64,000 nucleotides of DNA, taken from contig OY754339.1 in NCBI GenBank assembly GCA_963573305.1, forward strand, positions 10,649,941 to 10,713,940, given 5' to 3'. This document shows, piece by piece, positions 30,575 through 41,980 of the stretch (positions are counted from its first letter, which is position 1; the number at the start of each line of letters is the position of its first letter). Source of the stretch: Pyrrhosoma nymphula (Eukaryota > Arthropoda > Insecta > Odonata > Coenagrionidae). The position numbers were made by a program, and so were the translations under genes. Under the pieces are notes generated by a model. That model was not told where the DNA came from, made no database searches, and saw only the letters and a program-made list of their open reading frames with translations.

Positions 30575-30629
30575 TCAGGTACAATTGTACCTGAATATGG
30601 CTTAGTATAAAGCCGAAACACGTGTAGTA
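30575..30629 (+). ncRNA. hammerhead-like motif with CTGAATA core
   Basis: GTAC (30587-30590), CTGAATA (30591-30597, T where G8 is expected), extra T, stem II GGCTT/AAGCC (30599-30603 with 30610-30614), GAAA (30615-30618), the self-complementary ACACGTGT (30618-30625), then A and GTA, which pairs with the TAC before the core. It follows the perfect palindrome CAGGTACAATTGTACCTG (30575-30592), and two more CTTCAGGTAC fragments lie to the left. Probably a relic with one damaged core base. Confidence 0.45.
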
Positions 30630-30937
30630 AATTTAAAATAAAGTGGACAGTACTATATCGATTACTTTTCATTTTTGCAATGTGATAACCGTGTTTTCAA
30701 GTCCTTCCCTAACCTTAAGTGGTTCAAAGGGAATTTCTCCAACTCTACGACATTCTCTAAATATGGTATCATGAGACACATGAATCGCACAGCTGCGCAT
30801 GATTGCAAATGCCTGAGAGCCCGATTAAAGGTTTACATCTATTACTTCTCGTGATTTTTTCAGGAACTATCAACAAGAAAGATGGCCGAAGACCCAGTGC
30901 CACACGTGGAAAGGAATTTTAAAAATATAATGAAATA

Positions 30938-31589
30938 GAAATATAGAGGAGTTTCTAATGAATGGTTCCGGAGTTACCAAAGTGGGAGAACCCAGTACGT
31001 GAAAATACATGATTTTCATAGCCAAGAAACATCGCTTTCCTGTGGAGTCCCTCAGGGCTCGGTCCTTGGGCCTATTTTGTTTCTTATATATGTGAACAAC
31101 TTCAATACTGGAATGTTCAACGGTAAAGTAACTTCCTTTGCGGTAAATACAGCTTTGGTTTATACATCTGACAATATGAGCGATCTATATTTACAAATAC
31201 AAATAGATCTTGATCGATTAAAATTCTGGTTTTGTTCAAATAAACTGGTATTAAGCGAAAAAACAAAATATGTTATATTTAATTTAAAAAGGAGATTATT
31301 CGAGAAACAGAGTTTTTACTATAGATTCCTCATGTGTGACAACAAAAAAACCTGTTCTGTATGTTTTAAAGTTGAACAAGTGAATTTTATTAAATATCTT
31401 GGAATAACTCTTGATGAAAACCTAACATGGAAACTACATGTTGACAAATTAAAATTGGAAATGATATCGATTGTAAGGAAATTTTTTATTTTAAGATATT
31501 TATGTCCCATAACAGTAGTTCGTTCTGTGTATTGTGCCATGGTTGAGTCTAGACTACAATATGGCATATCTTGCTGGGGAGGAGCCTAC
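30938..31589 (+). pseudogene. LINE reverse transcriptase, part 1 (interrupted)
   Basis: One open frame after TAG at about 30937: YRGVSNEWFRSYQSGRTQY, then CGVPQGSVLGPILFLIYVNN (RT palm), SFAVNTALVY, the thumb-like NKLVLSEKTKYVIF, YLGITLDENLTWKLHVDKL, and RLQYGISCWGGAY. These are hallmark blocks of jockey/CR1-type non-LTR retrotransposons. The catalytic FADD box has become FAVN, so both metal-binding aspartates are lost. The frame stops matching at 31589, where a foldback element is inserted; the rest resumes at 35906. Confidence 0.85.
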
Positions 31590-31603
31590 ATCTTTATATA
31601 TAT

Positions 31604-34600
31604 ACGAGCGGAAGATACCCGTTGAAATTCAACGGGTGTGAAAAACATTAAACTTATTTTTTATAATAAAACCACAAAGCCCGAAGAAAAACAGTATGCG
31701 TGGCCATTTGAGGAGTTCGTAACCTATCTTGTATGCTGTGTTCGTTGTAGTAGACACACTGACAGTTTTCCAGGTGCACGGAGAGATGAGTGACTATTGG
31801 TTCACTTTCATGCACGGGAAACCCAAGAATCGGCCTTGCAGACTCATTACTACTTAAATAGCAAAGGTTGATAGATGGTCACCTCGTCCCTTCGGTTCTC
31901 TTGAGCCGTCTTCTGAGTGATTAACATCTTGATTGCTTCCCTTGTGTACATACATATATTTGCATTCCATGACTTAATTCAGTTTCACTATTCAACGTTG
32001 ATATGTGCGTTGATTATCTTAATCCGGATTGGACAGAAGAGTACAATCCAGCGGTTGACAACGTCAAGAGGAGTAATGGCAGCAGAAGCCATGTTTATTT
32101 GACCTATGAATCCTCCATCAATGGACTGTGCCTTCGGCATAGCCATAATCATTGGTTTCGGTTGATAAATAAAAAATCTATGGTGATTCTTAGTGCACTT
32201 GTCGATTTTCATGCACGGGTGTCGTTAATTGTGCAGAATTTCCGCTCTGCTTTCGGGTAAGAAGCATGTGGTGGCGTCATTATAATTTCCGCCATCTTAA
32301 AGCAGATTGAAGGTTCGAAACAGATGGGTCTGTATTTGAACCAGATTTAGAGCTGGTTACCCATCCGTATGTTGGTTAAGGATGAAATTTGTGCGATTCT
32401 TAGCGTAACCCGAGAAACACCACGGGGAGAATCTCATGAGATCGCTGGTGGGCATGTCTTTGACCATCCAAGTCTAACCTTTGTCGTTTTTCTTTCAAGG
32501 GCTCATTTTCTCGCAAATAAGACATTCATTTTGCTTAGAAGATTTTTTCGAAAGGCTACTCTTTTTTCTATTAGGCATGTGGATGGATATATTTTTAAGT
32601 CCAAGGAGGGGAAACACAGCGGCCAGCGAGAGTCTTGAATGGGTAACTCGATGATTGAGTGAATGTACCTAAGGTAACTGCACTTTAACACTTTTAAACA
32701 TATAAATAACTCGTGACGTTAATGATGTGGGAATTGGTCTAAAAAACAGTTCGCAATCGTAATTAGAGGCAGACGGTTTCACTACGTGTAATACATCTGA
32801 GTATTAAACGATAATAAACAACGCCGTGTTTGTTGTAGCAACATAGGCATTATTACCATTGATATTCGCTGCTCGTAAATATTCTTGCACATATAATTGT
32901 ATGTGTAATCAATTAATTTCCTTTATGTGTATTATTTACTACGTAAGTGTTCTCTCATATACATGCGATTCCCCTTTGAGAGCTACTTTAAGAAAGACGT
33001 TGAAAAGTATACTTGTTGTAAATATGTATTGAATTTATCGATTAACCCCTGAAGCAATCTACCATGTGGCCCTTTGGACTCTGGGTCCTTCTTATACGGA
33101 TTTGCATTCTACGTACTATCATGGGCTTGCAGGAAAAAATGATATTTAATAGTTAAGAGGCGTGTATATCCTTTGAAAATCAAATCTATAGTTGTCAAGG
33201 AAATATGTTATTGTTGATTTCAGGGAAAAATGTGAGATTTTTCAACTGAAAACATGAATTTCAGACAAATACGGAGCGTAGAAGAAAATCGATTGAAAAA
33301 ATTAAAAATTATATTTATTCAGCCATCCGATAAAAAAAATTCCAGCCCTATATCTTGAGTGAATGTACTTTTAAAAAGCAAAAAATGAAACCACTGCACC
33401 AAACACAATGCTTAGCATGGACCACCAGGGGGGATCTTCGAGGGCCCTTAGGGCTTTTTGATATAGCATATGATACAACCAGATATTTATTCTATCTACA
33501 TGCCAAATTACAGCTCAATCGGTCCAGTAGTTTTTGCGTGATGGAGCAACAGACAAACAGAGACCATTACATTTTTATACATATTAGTAAGGATCACACC
33601 CTTAACCCTGAAAAAATAGGGTTTCGGTTAATTGAACCCTACAGTGTTTGTTGTCTATCAGTGACAAACTCGTGTTCCAAATTTCATCAAAATCGGTCCT
33701 GTGGTTTAGGAGGAGATGTGGAACATACATACATACATACATACATTGACTTTTATATATATAAAGAAAAGTCAATGTATGTATGTATGTTCCACATCTC
33801 CTCCTAAACCACAGGACCGATTTTGATGACATTTGGAACACGAGTTTGTCACTGATAGACAACAAACACTGTAGGGTTCAATTAACCGAAACCCTATTTT
33901 TTCAGGGTTAAGGGTGTGATCCTTACTAATATGTATAAAAATGTAATGGTCTCTTTCTGTCTGTTGCTCCATCACGCAAAAACTACTAGACCGATTGAGC
34001 TGAAATTTGGCATGCAGATTGAAGACATATCTGGTTGTAACATATGCTATATCAAAAAGCCCTCAGGGCCCCCAAAAGCCCCCGAGGGTCACCCCTGGTG
34101 GTCCATGCTAAGCATTGAGTTCGGTGCAGTGGTTTCATTCTTTGCTTTTTAAAAGTACTTTCACTCAAGATATAGGCCTGGGAATTTTCTTATCGGATGG
34201 CTGAATAAAGGAAGTTTCTAATTTTATCAATCGATTTTCTTCTACCCCCCGAAGTTGCCTGAAATTCATCTTTTCAGCTGAAAAATCTCACATTTTTATC
34301 TGAAATCAACAATAACATATTTCCTTGACAACCATAGATTTGATTTTCATAGGGGAATTAAAATATCACGTTTTCCTGCAGGCCCATGATAGTACGTAGA
34401 AAGCAAATCCGTATAAGAAGGGCCCAGAGTCCCAAGGGCCCCATGATAGATTGCTTCAGGGGTTAATCGATAAATTCAATGCATATTTACAACAAGTATA
34501 CTCTTCAACGTCTTTCTCAAAGTAGTTCTCAAAGGGGCATCGCATGTACTATATGAGATAACACTTACGTAGTAAATAATACACATAAAGGAAATTAATT

Positions 34601-35898
34601 GATTACACATACAATTATATGTGCAAGAATATTTAAAAGCAGCGAATTTCAATGGTAATAATACCTCTGTTGCTACAACAAACACGGCGTTGTTTATTAT
34701 CGTTTAATACTCAGCTGTATTACACGTAGAGAAACCGTCTGCCTCTAATTACCATTGCGAACTGTTTTTTAGACCAATTCCCACATCATTAACGTCACGA
34801 GTTATTTATATGTTTAAAAGTGTATAGGTGCAGTTAACTTAGGTACATTCACTCAATCATCAAGTTAACAATTCAAGACTCTCGCTCGCCGCTGTGTTTC
34901 CCCTCCTTGGACTTAAAAATATATCAATCCACATGCCTAATAAAAAACAGAGTAACCTTTCCAATAAATCTTCTAAAGCAAAAGGAATGTCTTCTTTGCG
35001 AGAAAATGAGTCCTTGCAATAAAAATGACCAAAGTTAGACTTGGATGCTCAAAGACATGCCCACCAGCGATCTCATTATAATCTCTACGCTATTACGCTA
35101 AGATCCGCACAAATTTCATCCTTACCCAACCTACGGACGGGTAACCAGCTCTAAATCTGGTTCAAATACAGACCCATATGTTTCGAACCTTCAATCTGTT
35201 TTAAGATGGCGGAAATTTTAATGACGTCCCTACATGCTTCTTACCCGAAAGAAGAACGGAACTTCTGCGCAATTGACGACATCCGTGCATGAAAATCGAC
35301 AAGTGCACTAAGAATCACCATAGATTTTTTATTTAGCAACTGAAACCAATGATTATGGCTATGCCGAAGGCGCAGTCCGGGTGATGGAGGATTCATTGGT
35401 CAAATAAACATGGCTTCTTCTGCCATTACTCCTCTTGACGTTATCAACTGCTGGATTTTACCCCTCTGTCCAATCCTGATTAATATACTCAACGCACATA
35501 TCAACGTTGGATAGTGCAACTGAATTAAGTCATGAAATGCAAATATATTTTTGTACACAAGGAAAGCGATCAAGCTGTTAATCATTCAGAAGACGGTTCA
35601 AGAGAACCGAAGGGACGAGGTGACCATCTATTAACCTGGGTGCTATTTAAGTAGTAATGAGTGTGTATGGCCGATTTTTGGGTGTCCCGTGCATGAAAGT
35701 GGACCAATAGTCATTCATCTCTCCGTGCACCTGAAAAGCGGTCAGCGTGTCTACTACAACGAACTCAACAAACAAGATAGGTTACGAACTCCTCGAATGA
35801 CCACGCATACAGTTTTTCTTCAAGCTTTGCGGTTTTCTTATAAAATAAGTTTCAAGTTTTTCACACCCGTTGAATTTCAACGGGTACCTTCCGCTCGT
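31604..35898. mobile_element. 4.3 kb foldback element with ~2.1 kb inverted arms
   Basis: The two halves are reverse complements over almost their full length, meeting at about 33750-33765 (ATTGACTTTTATATATATAAAG region flanked by CATA repeats). Outer ends: ACGAGCGGAAG at 31604 and its complement ending at 35898, each followed inward by the palindrome CCCGTTGAAATTCAACGGG. The arms differ by scattered substitutions and small gaps (my estimate is under 10%), so this is an old element and not an assembly mirror. I see no transposase; open frames appear in mirrored pairs and have no domains. Each arm holds two copies of a CAAATTxCAxCxxAATCGGTC block. It sits inside the LINE ORF. Confidence 0.88.
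33724..33796. repeat. centre of the foldback with CATA microsatellites
   Basis: (CATA)n at about 33724-33746, then CATTGACTTT, a short TATATATA spacer, AAAGTCAATG and (TGTA)n, followed on the right by TTCCACATCTCC, the mirror of GGAGATGTGGAA on the left. Confidence 0.85.
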
Positions 35899-35905
35899 GT
35901 CTAAT

Positions 35906-36327
35906 ATTAATCCTCCACAGATTGCCCAAAAAAAATCATAAGGGTGATATTTTGGCAGTCGAGAACTGAGCACTCGTTGCCCCTATTCCAAAAACTAAAT
36001 GTTCTACCACTAAGGTATTTATTTGTATTCAAGGTGCTCAAGATATTTTACATTCGTGGGGGAAATAGAGCAAAACCAATTGAATATTCTGGTAAACTAA
36101 GGGCGAAAAAAGACATGTACCGATTAGGTTTTGGAACTGTTGTACCTAAACCCAAAAAAGAAGCCTTTAAACACACATATGCTTTCCTTGCCCCCAAATT
36201 GTTATGTTCCATCCCGGCTGAGTTACTGAACCAAATGTCCACGTCTTTGTTTCTGTCTAAATTAAAAAAATGGCTCTTCTGCCAAGAGAGTGAAGACATC
36301 GAAAAATTGTTAAAAGATGTTGTGTAG
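35906..36327 (+). pseudogene. LINE reverse transcriptase, part 2 (C-terminus)
   Basis: Continues the ORF cut at 31589: INPPQIAQ, an A8 run where one A has been lost (frameshift at about 35928-35935), then from 35944 FWQSRTEHSLPLFQKLN, LRYLFVFKVLKIFY and KLKKWLF, typical of the C-terminal region of jockey/CR1-like ORF2. It ends at TAG 36325-36327. Together with part 1 it shows a single 5'-truncated LINE copy split by the foldback. Confidence 0.8.
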
Positions 36328-36651
36328 TCTTAGTGATTTTTACTTTGTTATTTATACTATATTGCCATTGTTCTTAATCATCTTTTATTTGTATTGTTGT
36401 AAGTGAAAATTCTTATAAATTATTTTACTCTGCTATAATTCCGCACACAATATGTATTATCTATAATTGTTTTTCTGCTATCAGGTTAAAAAAAAATGAT
36501 TATACATATGCACCAGCCGCTTCAAGTTAATTAATGATGGTAACCCCAAAAGAGGGTTTACCTATGGGGTACCTAAATTCTACTTTATTGTTTTTTCATA
36601 TATTGTATATATACTTTGTTTACTCCACATGTAGAATAAATATTATTATTA
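36328..36651 (+). mobile_element. LINE 3' UTR and (ATT)n tail
   Basis: About 320 bp A/T-rich region after the ORF, ending in GTAGAATAAATATTATTATTATT at 36628-36651, a short repeat tail of the kind that ends many non-LTR elements. Confidence 0.65.
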
Positions 36652-38134
36652 TTAAAATCATTTAACCACAGTTAATTAGAACACACTAGCTGAAATACTT
36701 GTGTGGATATTATTTTATTCGCTTTATTTATTGAGAATTTTATGCAGATTTTTAGACAAAGTTTGTTAAATTTTGAATAAAGTATTCAAGGTTTAAGGCA
36801 TTTAAATTATCCTTGTCAATAATCTTATTTTCTGAGCAGCTATACGTAGGCAAGATTACTTGTTCTTTTTAATAATCTCAAGGATTCTATTTTGGCAGGA
36901 ATGTAATATAAAAGTGATGAAAGAAAAAATATTTATAAGTTTCACGATGAGGTTAAAAGTTTTCGTGACTACAAGCCGATTTATTGATTTTCAAAAAAGG
37001 AAAATGAGAAAATTTGGCTCTACTTTCATTGCCAATCATCAAAAACGAAAAGGTAAAAATAGTTAGTCTTTCCACTCAGGCAGCAACTCCATTTCTAAAG
37101 CATCTGGAAATCCAACCTCTAGCTCCAGCGAGATCAGTGAACGTTGTAATTTTTCATTGGCAAATAGTGTATCTGTTCCATATTTTTGATTCGTTCGACC
37201 GTGGATCATAAGGGTTTCTTTCCCAAAATGACGAAGATTTATTTTTATTAGAAACGAACTATGCAGTAAATGGATGAAATCGGCTTCTGGTCGCATTAAA
37301 ACAATGTCCCAATACTCAAATAAAATTACGATTTTCCCATTCATGAATCAGTGATCAACCCCAAAATAAGTATGAAACCTTTTAAACAATATCTATATTT
37401 TATATCGAAATGGTTTGTATATATGTTTTAAAAATATACGTCTTAATAATTACCATCGTTCATAAATGTATATGCATATTTGTCAGTAATACCTACAAAT
37501 TACGTGATAGTTACGTGAACGTGACACAAATACACGTAAAACTGATTTCTTCGTTTCGTTGTGGAACCTTTTTATTTTTCAAAAATTAATTTGAAATAAT
37601 AGTCGTATGGAATTGGGTGAGAAATCAATAGAAATAATATGAAATAGAGATTTTTATTTCTATAGCTAAGTGCTGGTCGAGATAGCGAAATTTTTAATAA
37701 ACTTAATTGATTTTCAGCAAAATTGTAGCATTTGTTGTAAATCGCCCCCATTTCGACCATGCTGAATGTTAGCGTCGATATTCCGTATATTTAGTATCCG
37801 TGCACATTTCTATGAAGACAATGACTTTAGTTGTTAAATTTAACGTTATTTAATAAATTAAGCACAGGAGCTACTGTTGCAGCAACCGAAATTTCAGTCA
37901 TAAATGCCAGTGCATATCCTCCTTACAGAGGAATACCAAACCGTTCAAAAGAGGTAGCCATTTAAAAGGCATTGTATGATATAGAAAGAACTCATATGGG
38001 ACATCAAATAATATACACCGATATATATTTACCAAATCCAGACATTTAAAACATTAAGGGAGAATATCATCATGAACGAGAGGAAGCACTTTCTATCACA
38101 GACGAACGAAAATTGTGAAAAAAGTGAATAAATA
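36652..38134. other. A/T-rich noncoding DNA
   Basis: No supported gene or repeat. Confidence 0.4.
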
Positions 38135-38283
38135 ACTTATAGAGGTTGTAAGACTTGGTGCTTGAGTCTTTGAGACTCAACGCCCTGAGGACGATGGCAG
38201 AGTTAGCCATTGAAACGTCGGCTCTGGCTGAACATCTCACCTGGTGGGAAACCCGTGAAGAATTCATTCACTTAAAGAGGTTG
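38135..38283 (+). mobile_element. 121 bp solo PLE-type insertion with target duplication
   Basis: The insertion is 38149-38269. It is flanked by a 14 bp target duplication with one mismatch: ACTTATAGAGGTTG (38135-38148) and ACTTAAAGAGGTTG (38270-38283). It contains the hairpin TTGAGTCT-TTG-AGACTCAA, a hammerhead motif and a GGTGGGAAACCCGTGAAGAATTC-like end. The motif and end match the terminal repeats of the Penelope-like element at 39096-39874. There is no coding sequence. Confidence 0.75.
38182..38222 (+). ncRNA. hammerhead ribozyme-like motif, best core
   Basis: GCC, CTGAGGA (38185-38191), CG, stem II ATGGC/GCCAT (38194-38198 with 38206-38210), T, GAAA (38212-38215), CGTC, then GGC. Stem I is GCC/GGC. 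A15.1-C-G-U forms the self-complementary ACGT, so stem III could form between two RNAs; cleavage would follow C38219. All classical core positions are kept, with small bulges at the base of stem II. The transcript and activity are inferred. Confidence 0.65.
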
Positions 38284-39082
38284 TTTTTACGCGATATATA
38301 TTAACATTTACTCCCATAGGAAAACTCTGATTCGCTGTTTCTTTCTTATTTTGCATTTTTTATTAATTAGACTTATTGTCAAGAGGAGTGGGGAGAATAA
38401 TTGTATAATGAGGATGAATGGTGAAGAGTTGAACAAGTGGATGGTGAAATGTATGTACCACAAACTTTGGCCAGAGTTGGCCACGCACAGAATTTCTGAA
38501 ATAGGGAGGCGTCGCTTATTGAAGCCTGGGGCAGGTATTGTAGGAGGAGGAAGAGCTTTCGAATCAGAACAAAAAAATATCTGGAAAGATTAATTGATGG
38601 TTGCTTTGAATTGCTCGTTTTTTCTCCGCCCGAGCGAGCAGTGTACTTGTGTTGGCGGTGAAGCTTCGTCATTGGTGAGCGGTTGACGAAACCTTTATCG
38701 CCGTCCTTTCATGTGTGGGACATAATCGGCGCTCGTGAGGACGGCCGTTACGCCATCCGACGCGATTAATCGCTTCCCGACGCTCGAAAATAAGTAGCAA
38801 TAGGACGGAACAGTAAAAGCTTTGAGTGTTTGGGTGGCAGCGGATTTTAGGGCTCTGAGCTACTGAGGGGGATTGGGGGGGAGGGTTGCAGTTGGGTACG
38901 GAGGCAAACCGAGACGGATGTGAATGTGCTCATATGATTAATCTACATCTGCACACACACTAGCCCGCTTATCCACCGCAAGAGCGTGCGGCAGGGACTG
39001 CTCGGATACCGGCAAAGAAGGTATGGAACCGGTAAATAATTTGAGCTAGAGAAGGAAGGAGTTGTGGAACTTTTGTTTAAAG
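38284..39082. other. noncoding DNA
   Basis: No gene. A G-rich patch lies at about 38865-38900. Frames at 38351-38593 and 38379-38672 lack domains. Confidence 0.4.
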
Positions 39083-39172
39083 GAGTTTATAATTGTAGGA
39101 TTTAAGTCTTTCCCGGCGAATGCTTAGAATGAATAGTTCTCGGGTTTCCAGCCGGGTAATGGTGTTAAACTG

Positions 39173-39215
39173 AACCGACGTTTCTATGGCGTAGTCTGCC
39201 ATCGTCTTCAGGGTT
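39173..39215 (-). ncRNA. hammerhead ribozyme-like motif in left PLE repeat
   Basis: Minus strand: AACC (39215-39212), CTGAAGA (39211-39205), CG, stem II ATGGC/GCCAT, A, GAAA (39184-39181), CGTC, then GGTT (39176-39173). Stem I is AACC/GGTT (4 bp). ACGT is self-complementary, allowing a stem III between two molecules. All core bases are present. Confidence 0.65.
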
Positions 39216-39224
39216 AATGATTTT

Positions 39225-39737
39225 TTCTTCAGAAGCAGAGCCTGTCTCCCCTTCATCCCAAAAGTATCCAACCAGATCTCGAGGATACTAGCCAAGCACG
39301 AGATCGAGACGACCCACAGACCAACGGCAAAACTTAAAAACATCCTAGGAACCGCTAAAGACAACCTGCCGTTGAAGATACCTGGAGTATACAGCATCTC
39401 TTGTGAATGCGGTAAGGTGTACATTGGTGAGACTGGACGCACCGTAGAAACACGCCTGAAGGAACACGAAAGGTGCATCAGACTCTTCCATCCGGAAAAA
39501 TCGGCGGTGGCGGAACACAGCCTGGAAAATGGCCTAAGGATCGACTTTGCCAACACCAAAGTGCTTTGTGAAACAAAGGACTATTGGGATCACATTGTGA
39601 AAAAAGCTTTGGAGATTATGCTGGAAAGTAAAACCTTGAACCGAGACAAAGGTTTCCAACTCAGCAGTGCTTGGAAACCTACTCTGAGAATGCTAAAAGA
39701 AAGGCGGGAAAAAACTGACGAATCAGGAAAAACCTAA
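39225..39737 (+). CDS. PLE ORF 3' part: RT-endonuclease linker and GIY-YIG domain (partial)
   Basis: The frame is open from inside the left terminal repeat to TAA at 39735-39737. Linker: LPFIPKVSNQISRILAKH, then ETTHRPTAKLKNILG, typical of the RT-to-endonuclease region of Penelope proteins. From 39378 the GIY-YIG nuclease: GVYSISCECGKVYIGETGR (GVY, CxCG, YIG), the catalytic-type Arg in VETRLKEH, and a late LNRDKGFQLS block. In intact elements this nuclease nicks target DNA for priming. There is no start codon of its own and the upstream RT is missing, so this is a remnant, although the part left has no stop codons. Confidence 0.88.
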   Translation, partial: FFRSRACLPFIPKVSNQISRILAKHEIETTHRPTAKLKNILGTAKDNLPLKIPGVYSISCECGKVYIGETGRTVETRLKEHERCIRLFHPEKSAVAEHSLENGLRIDFANTKVLCETKDYWDHIVKKALEIMLESKTLNRDKGFQLSSAWKPTLRMLKERREKTDESGKT

Positions 39738-39784
39738 TGAAAATGTGACACTATAAATAATTGACAACTCTGGCAAAAATCATA

Positions 39785-39827
39785 AACCCTGTAGACGATG
39801 GCAGACTACGCCATTGAAACGTCGGTG
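39785..39827 (+). ncRNA. hammerhead-like motif in right PLE repeat (mutated core)
   Basis: AACC (39785-39788), CTGTAGA (39789-39795), CG, stem II ATGGC/GCCAT, T, GAAA (39816-39819), CGTC, GGTG. A6 of the core is T here (CTGT instead of CTGA), so this copy is probably inactive. Stem I keeps three of the four pairs of the left copy. Confidence 0.55.
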
Positions 39828-39887
39828 AACTTTAACACCATTACCCGACTGGAAACCCGAGAACTATTCATCCTGAGTTTATAATTG

Positions 39888-41980
39888 CAAATGTCACGCT
39901 CTGTTTATATTGTAGTCACTAATGATGCGTGGGAAAAATGAATGTTTGCACCTGTCATTTCGGCAGCATATGCCTCGTATTATTTTGAAATCTCTATCAG
40001 TTTCTTAAGATATATTACGCGAATGAATTGATATTGTCTGTGTCACATGGAACTCTCGTATTGAATCTCGTATCTGAATATTTCAAGTACTTAATGTCCA
40101 GTGTTTTTAACCTCCCGAGTCTCTAAACGAATTAAGCATGTTTCGCTTCGGCTGTAAAAGAGTCAGAACTAATACTGAAATCATCCATGACGTTAGATAA
40201 ATAATGAAAATTCTTAGCAATAAGAAAAAAATGAAATTACATAATTTGAAGATAATTCGAAGAATGTGTCATAATTAACTCTAGTATAGACGTAGTAGCC
40301 GACTGGTTTGCAATTTATAAAGATTTCATAAATGTTTTCTTCATTAGTTGCAAAATAACTAAAAAAATTGAAAGGTACCTCAATCTTACAACAAGGCAGG
40401 GGAACACCAACCACTTGAGGGAGAATAAAACAATTTGGAAATTGGGGAAATTATTGGTCACAGGGACCAGGGAATTTTAAAGGCACTGGAAAAATCCGAG
40501 ATTTTATTATGTTCAATAGGAAAGCTCGATAATTTATTCTTCAAGGGTATACTATGGAAGCAGCGTATCATGCTAAAGTTTTACTTTTCAGATCCAGGAA
40601 AGGTGTAAGAACTCGCCCTCCATTTAAAATTTCTCACGCATATAAATAAAAGTGTCATTCGAACCACTGTGACCAGCATTATATTTGAGCTAAGTGTGTT
40701 TATTTGCAATCGAAATGAATTTAAATTTTTGAAGAAGGCAAAGTTATTAAAGAAAATTGGCTTTCATCCTTAAATTCATAATTTTTCTTCACTTTCAGGA
40801 TGTCACTGTGATGCAGCATTGATTGAAAGCTTTATTTTAAATATATATTTACCGAGAGATTAAAGCAATATTATTTTCTTGGTAGTCGTAAATTAGCATC
40901 AATTCTAAAAACTATCAATTCATCATTTAATAATTTTAGAAAGCTAAACGCCATTAAAAGTAACATTAAAAATGTGGGGCTTAATGCTTCTAAAATCTGA
41001 CTAAATGACAAAATGGAACACCCAGTCGGGTAAATAGGAATGTGGCTGTAGAAGAAAAAAAATAAATGAATGATTAGAGGGTCCTATCTATGGTTGAATA
41101 GAATAAACCTACAATGAGTTTGAAGTTCCTTGGTCAAAATTTACGAAAAAATATCATGAAATACTTGTTAGACTAATACAGATACGTGACTACGTTCTTT
41201 ATTTCACTTATCAGTCTTGTCCACAGTCAGAATATTTGAATCAGAAGCGCAGTCAGCTCTAATAAAGACTATATCATCATCAGAGGCATAAATATATTAG
41301 ATAAAGGCGGCTCTCCGGCGATTACTAGCGCGGCATTATTGATTCTGCACCGTGGTGATACAATAATAAAGGCTGTGGACGAAAATGAGCATTGTGACGC
41401 CATTTTGAGAAAACCGGTTGAGCGCTACGGCACTTTGCCCGGAGGAACATAAAAAGTAGACGTATACCTATTCTGGAAACAGAACAGAAACAAACCTATG
41501 GATATTGTTTTGCAATATCGTTGAATACAGCAATGTATTGGCAGTGTAAGTTCTTATTCCGCTGAGCTGTACGATGCTACACGCGAAGGCAATGGAGGAC
41601 TATACCATAAACGATGATGATTTTATTGATTCACAACTGCCGCAGCGGCGGGTTAGACATTTCGCCGAATCAACACTTTCCCCTGTCCTGCCTTATTCAT
41701 TAGTACCTTGGGCCAAGAGTGGAACATCTCATGGCTCTGAGTACTGAATGGACGTCAATTCTTCCCACCCAATAATGCTTCCTGACCCTCATGGCCATCA
41801 CATCACCTTGTTTTGCACCTTGAAGCTAATATTTTATTTTTTGTTTTCGCTGCAAAAAGACACGTCGCTTGGGAGGCCAGGATGGGTGTTCGATAGTGCG
41901 TTGCGAGCCCGTATAGCGATGAAGCGTCTCGTAATACTGCCTTATGCGTCCGTGCTCCGCCGGCAACTCAGCCTTTTGTT
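39888..41980. other. noncoding DNA
   Basis: No supported gene or repeat. Confidence 0.4.

Larger units (their letters stand above)
39083..39887 (+). mobile_element. Penelope-like element, 5'-truncated, with inverted terminal repeats
   Basis: The insertion is 39096-39874 (779 bp), flanked by the perfect 13 bp target duplication GAGTTTATAATTG (39083-39095 and 39875-39887). Inverted repeats (about 39116-39218 and 39781-39871) each carry a hammerhead motif and bracket a partial ORF with a GIY-YIG endonuclease. Penelope-like elements are retroelements with RT plus GIY-YIG; 5'-truncated copies with an inverted repeat in front are typical. The RT itself is absent here, so the copy is not autonomous. 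Confidence 0.88.

Noticed and set aside
33724..33796. Short regular repeats suggesting an array
   Set aside because: These are CATA/TGTA microsatellites at the centre of an inverted repeat, not spacer-repeat units; this is eukaryotic DNA and no CRISPR array is present.
33355..33807. 150-codon frame and its mirror frames
   Set aside because: It appears in both foldback arms, has no known domain and includes CATA microsatellite translation.
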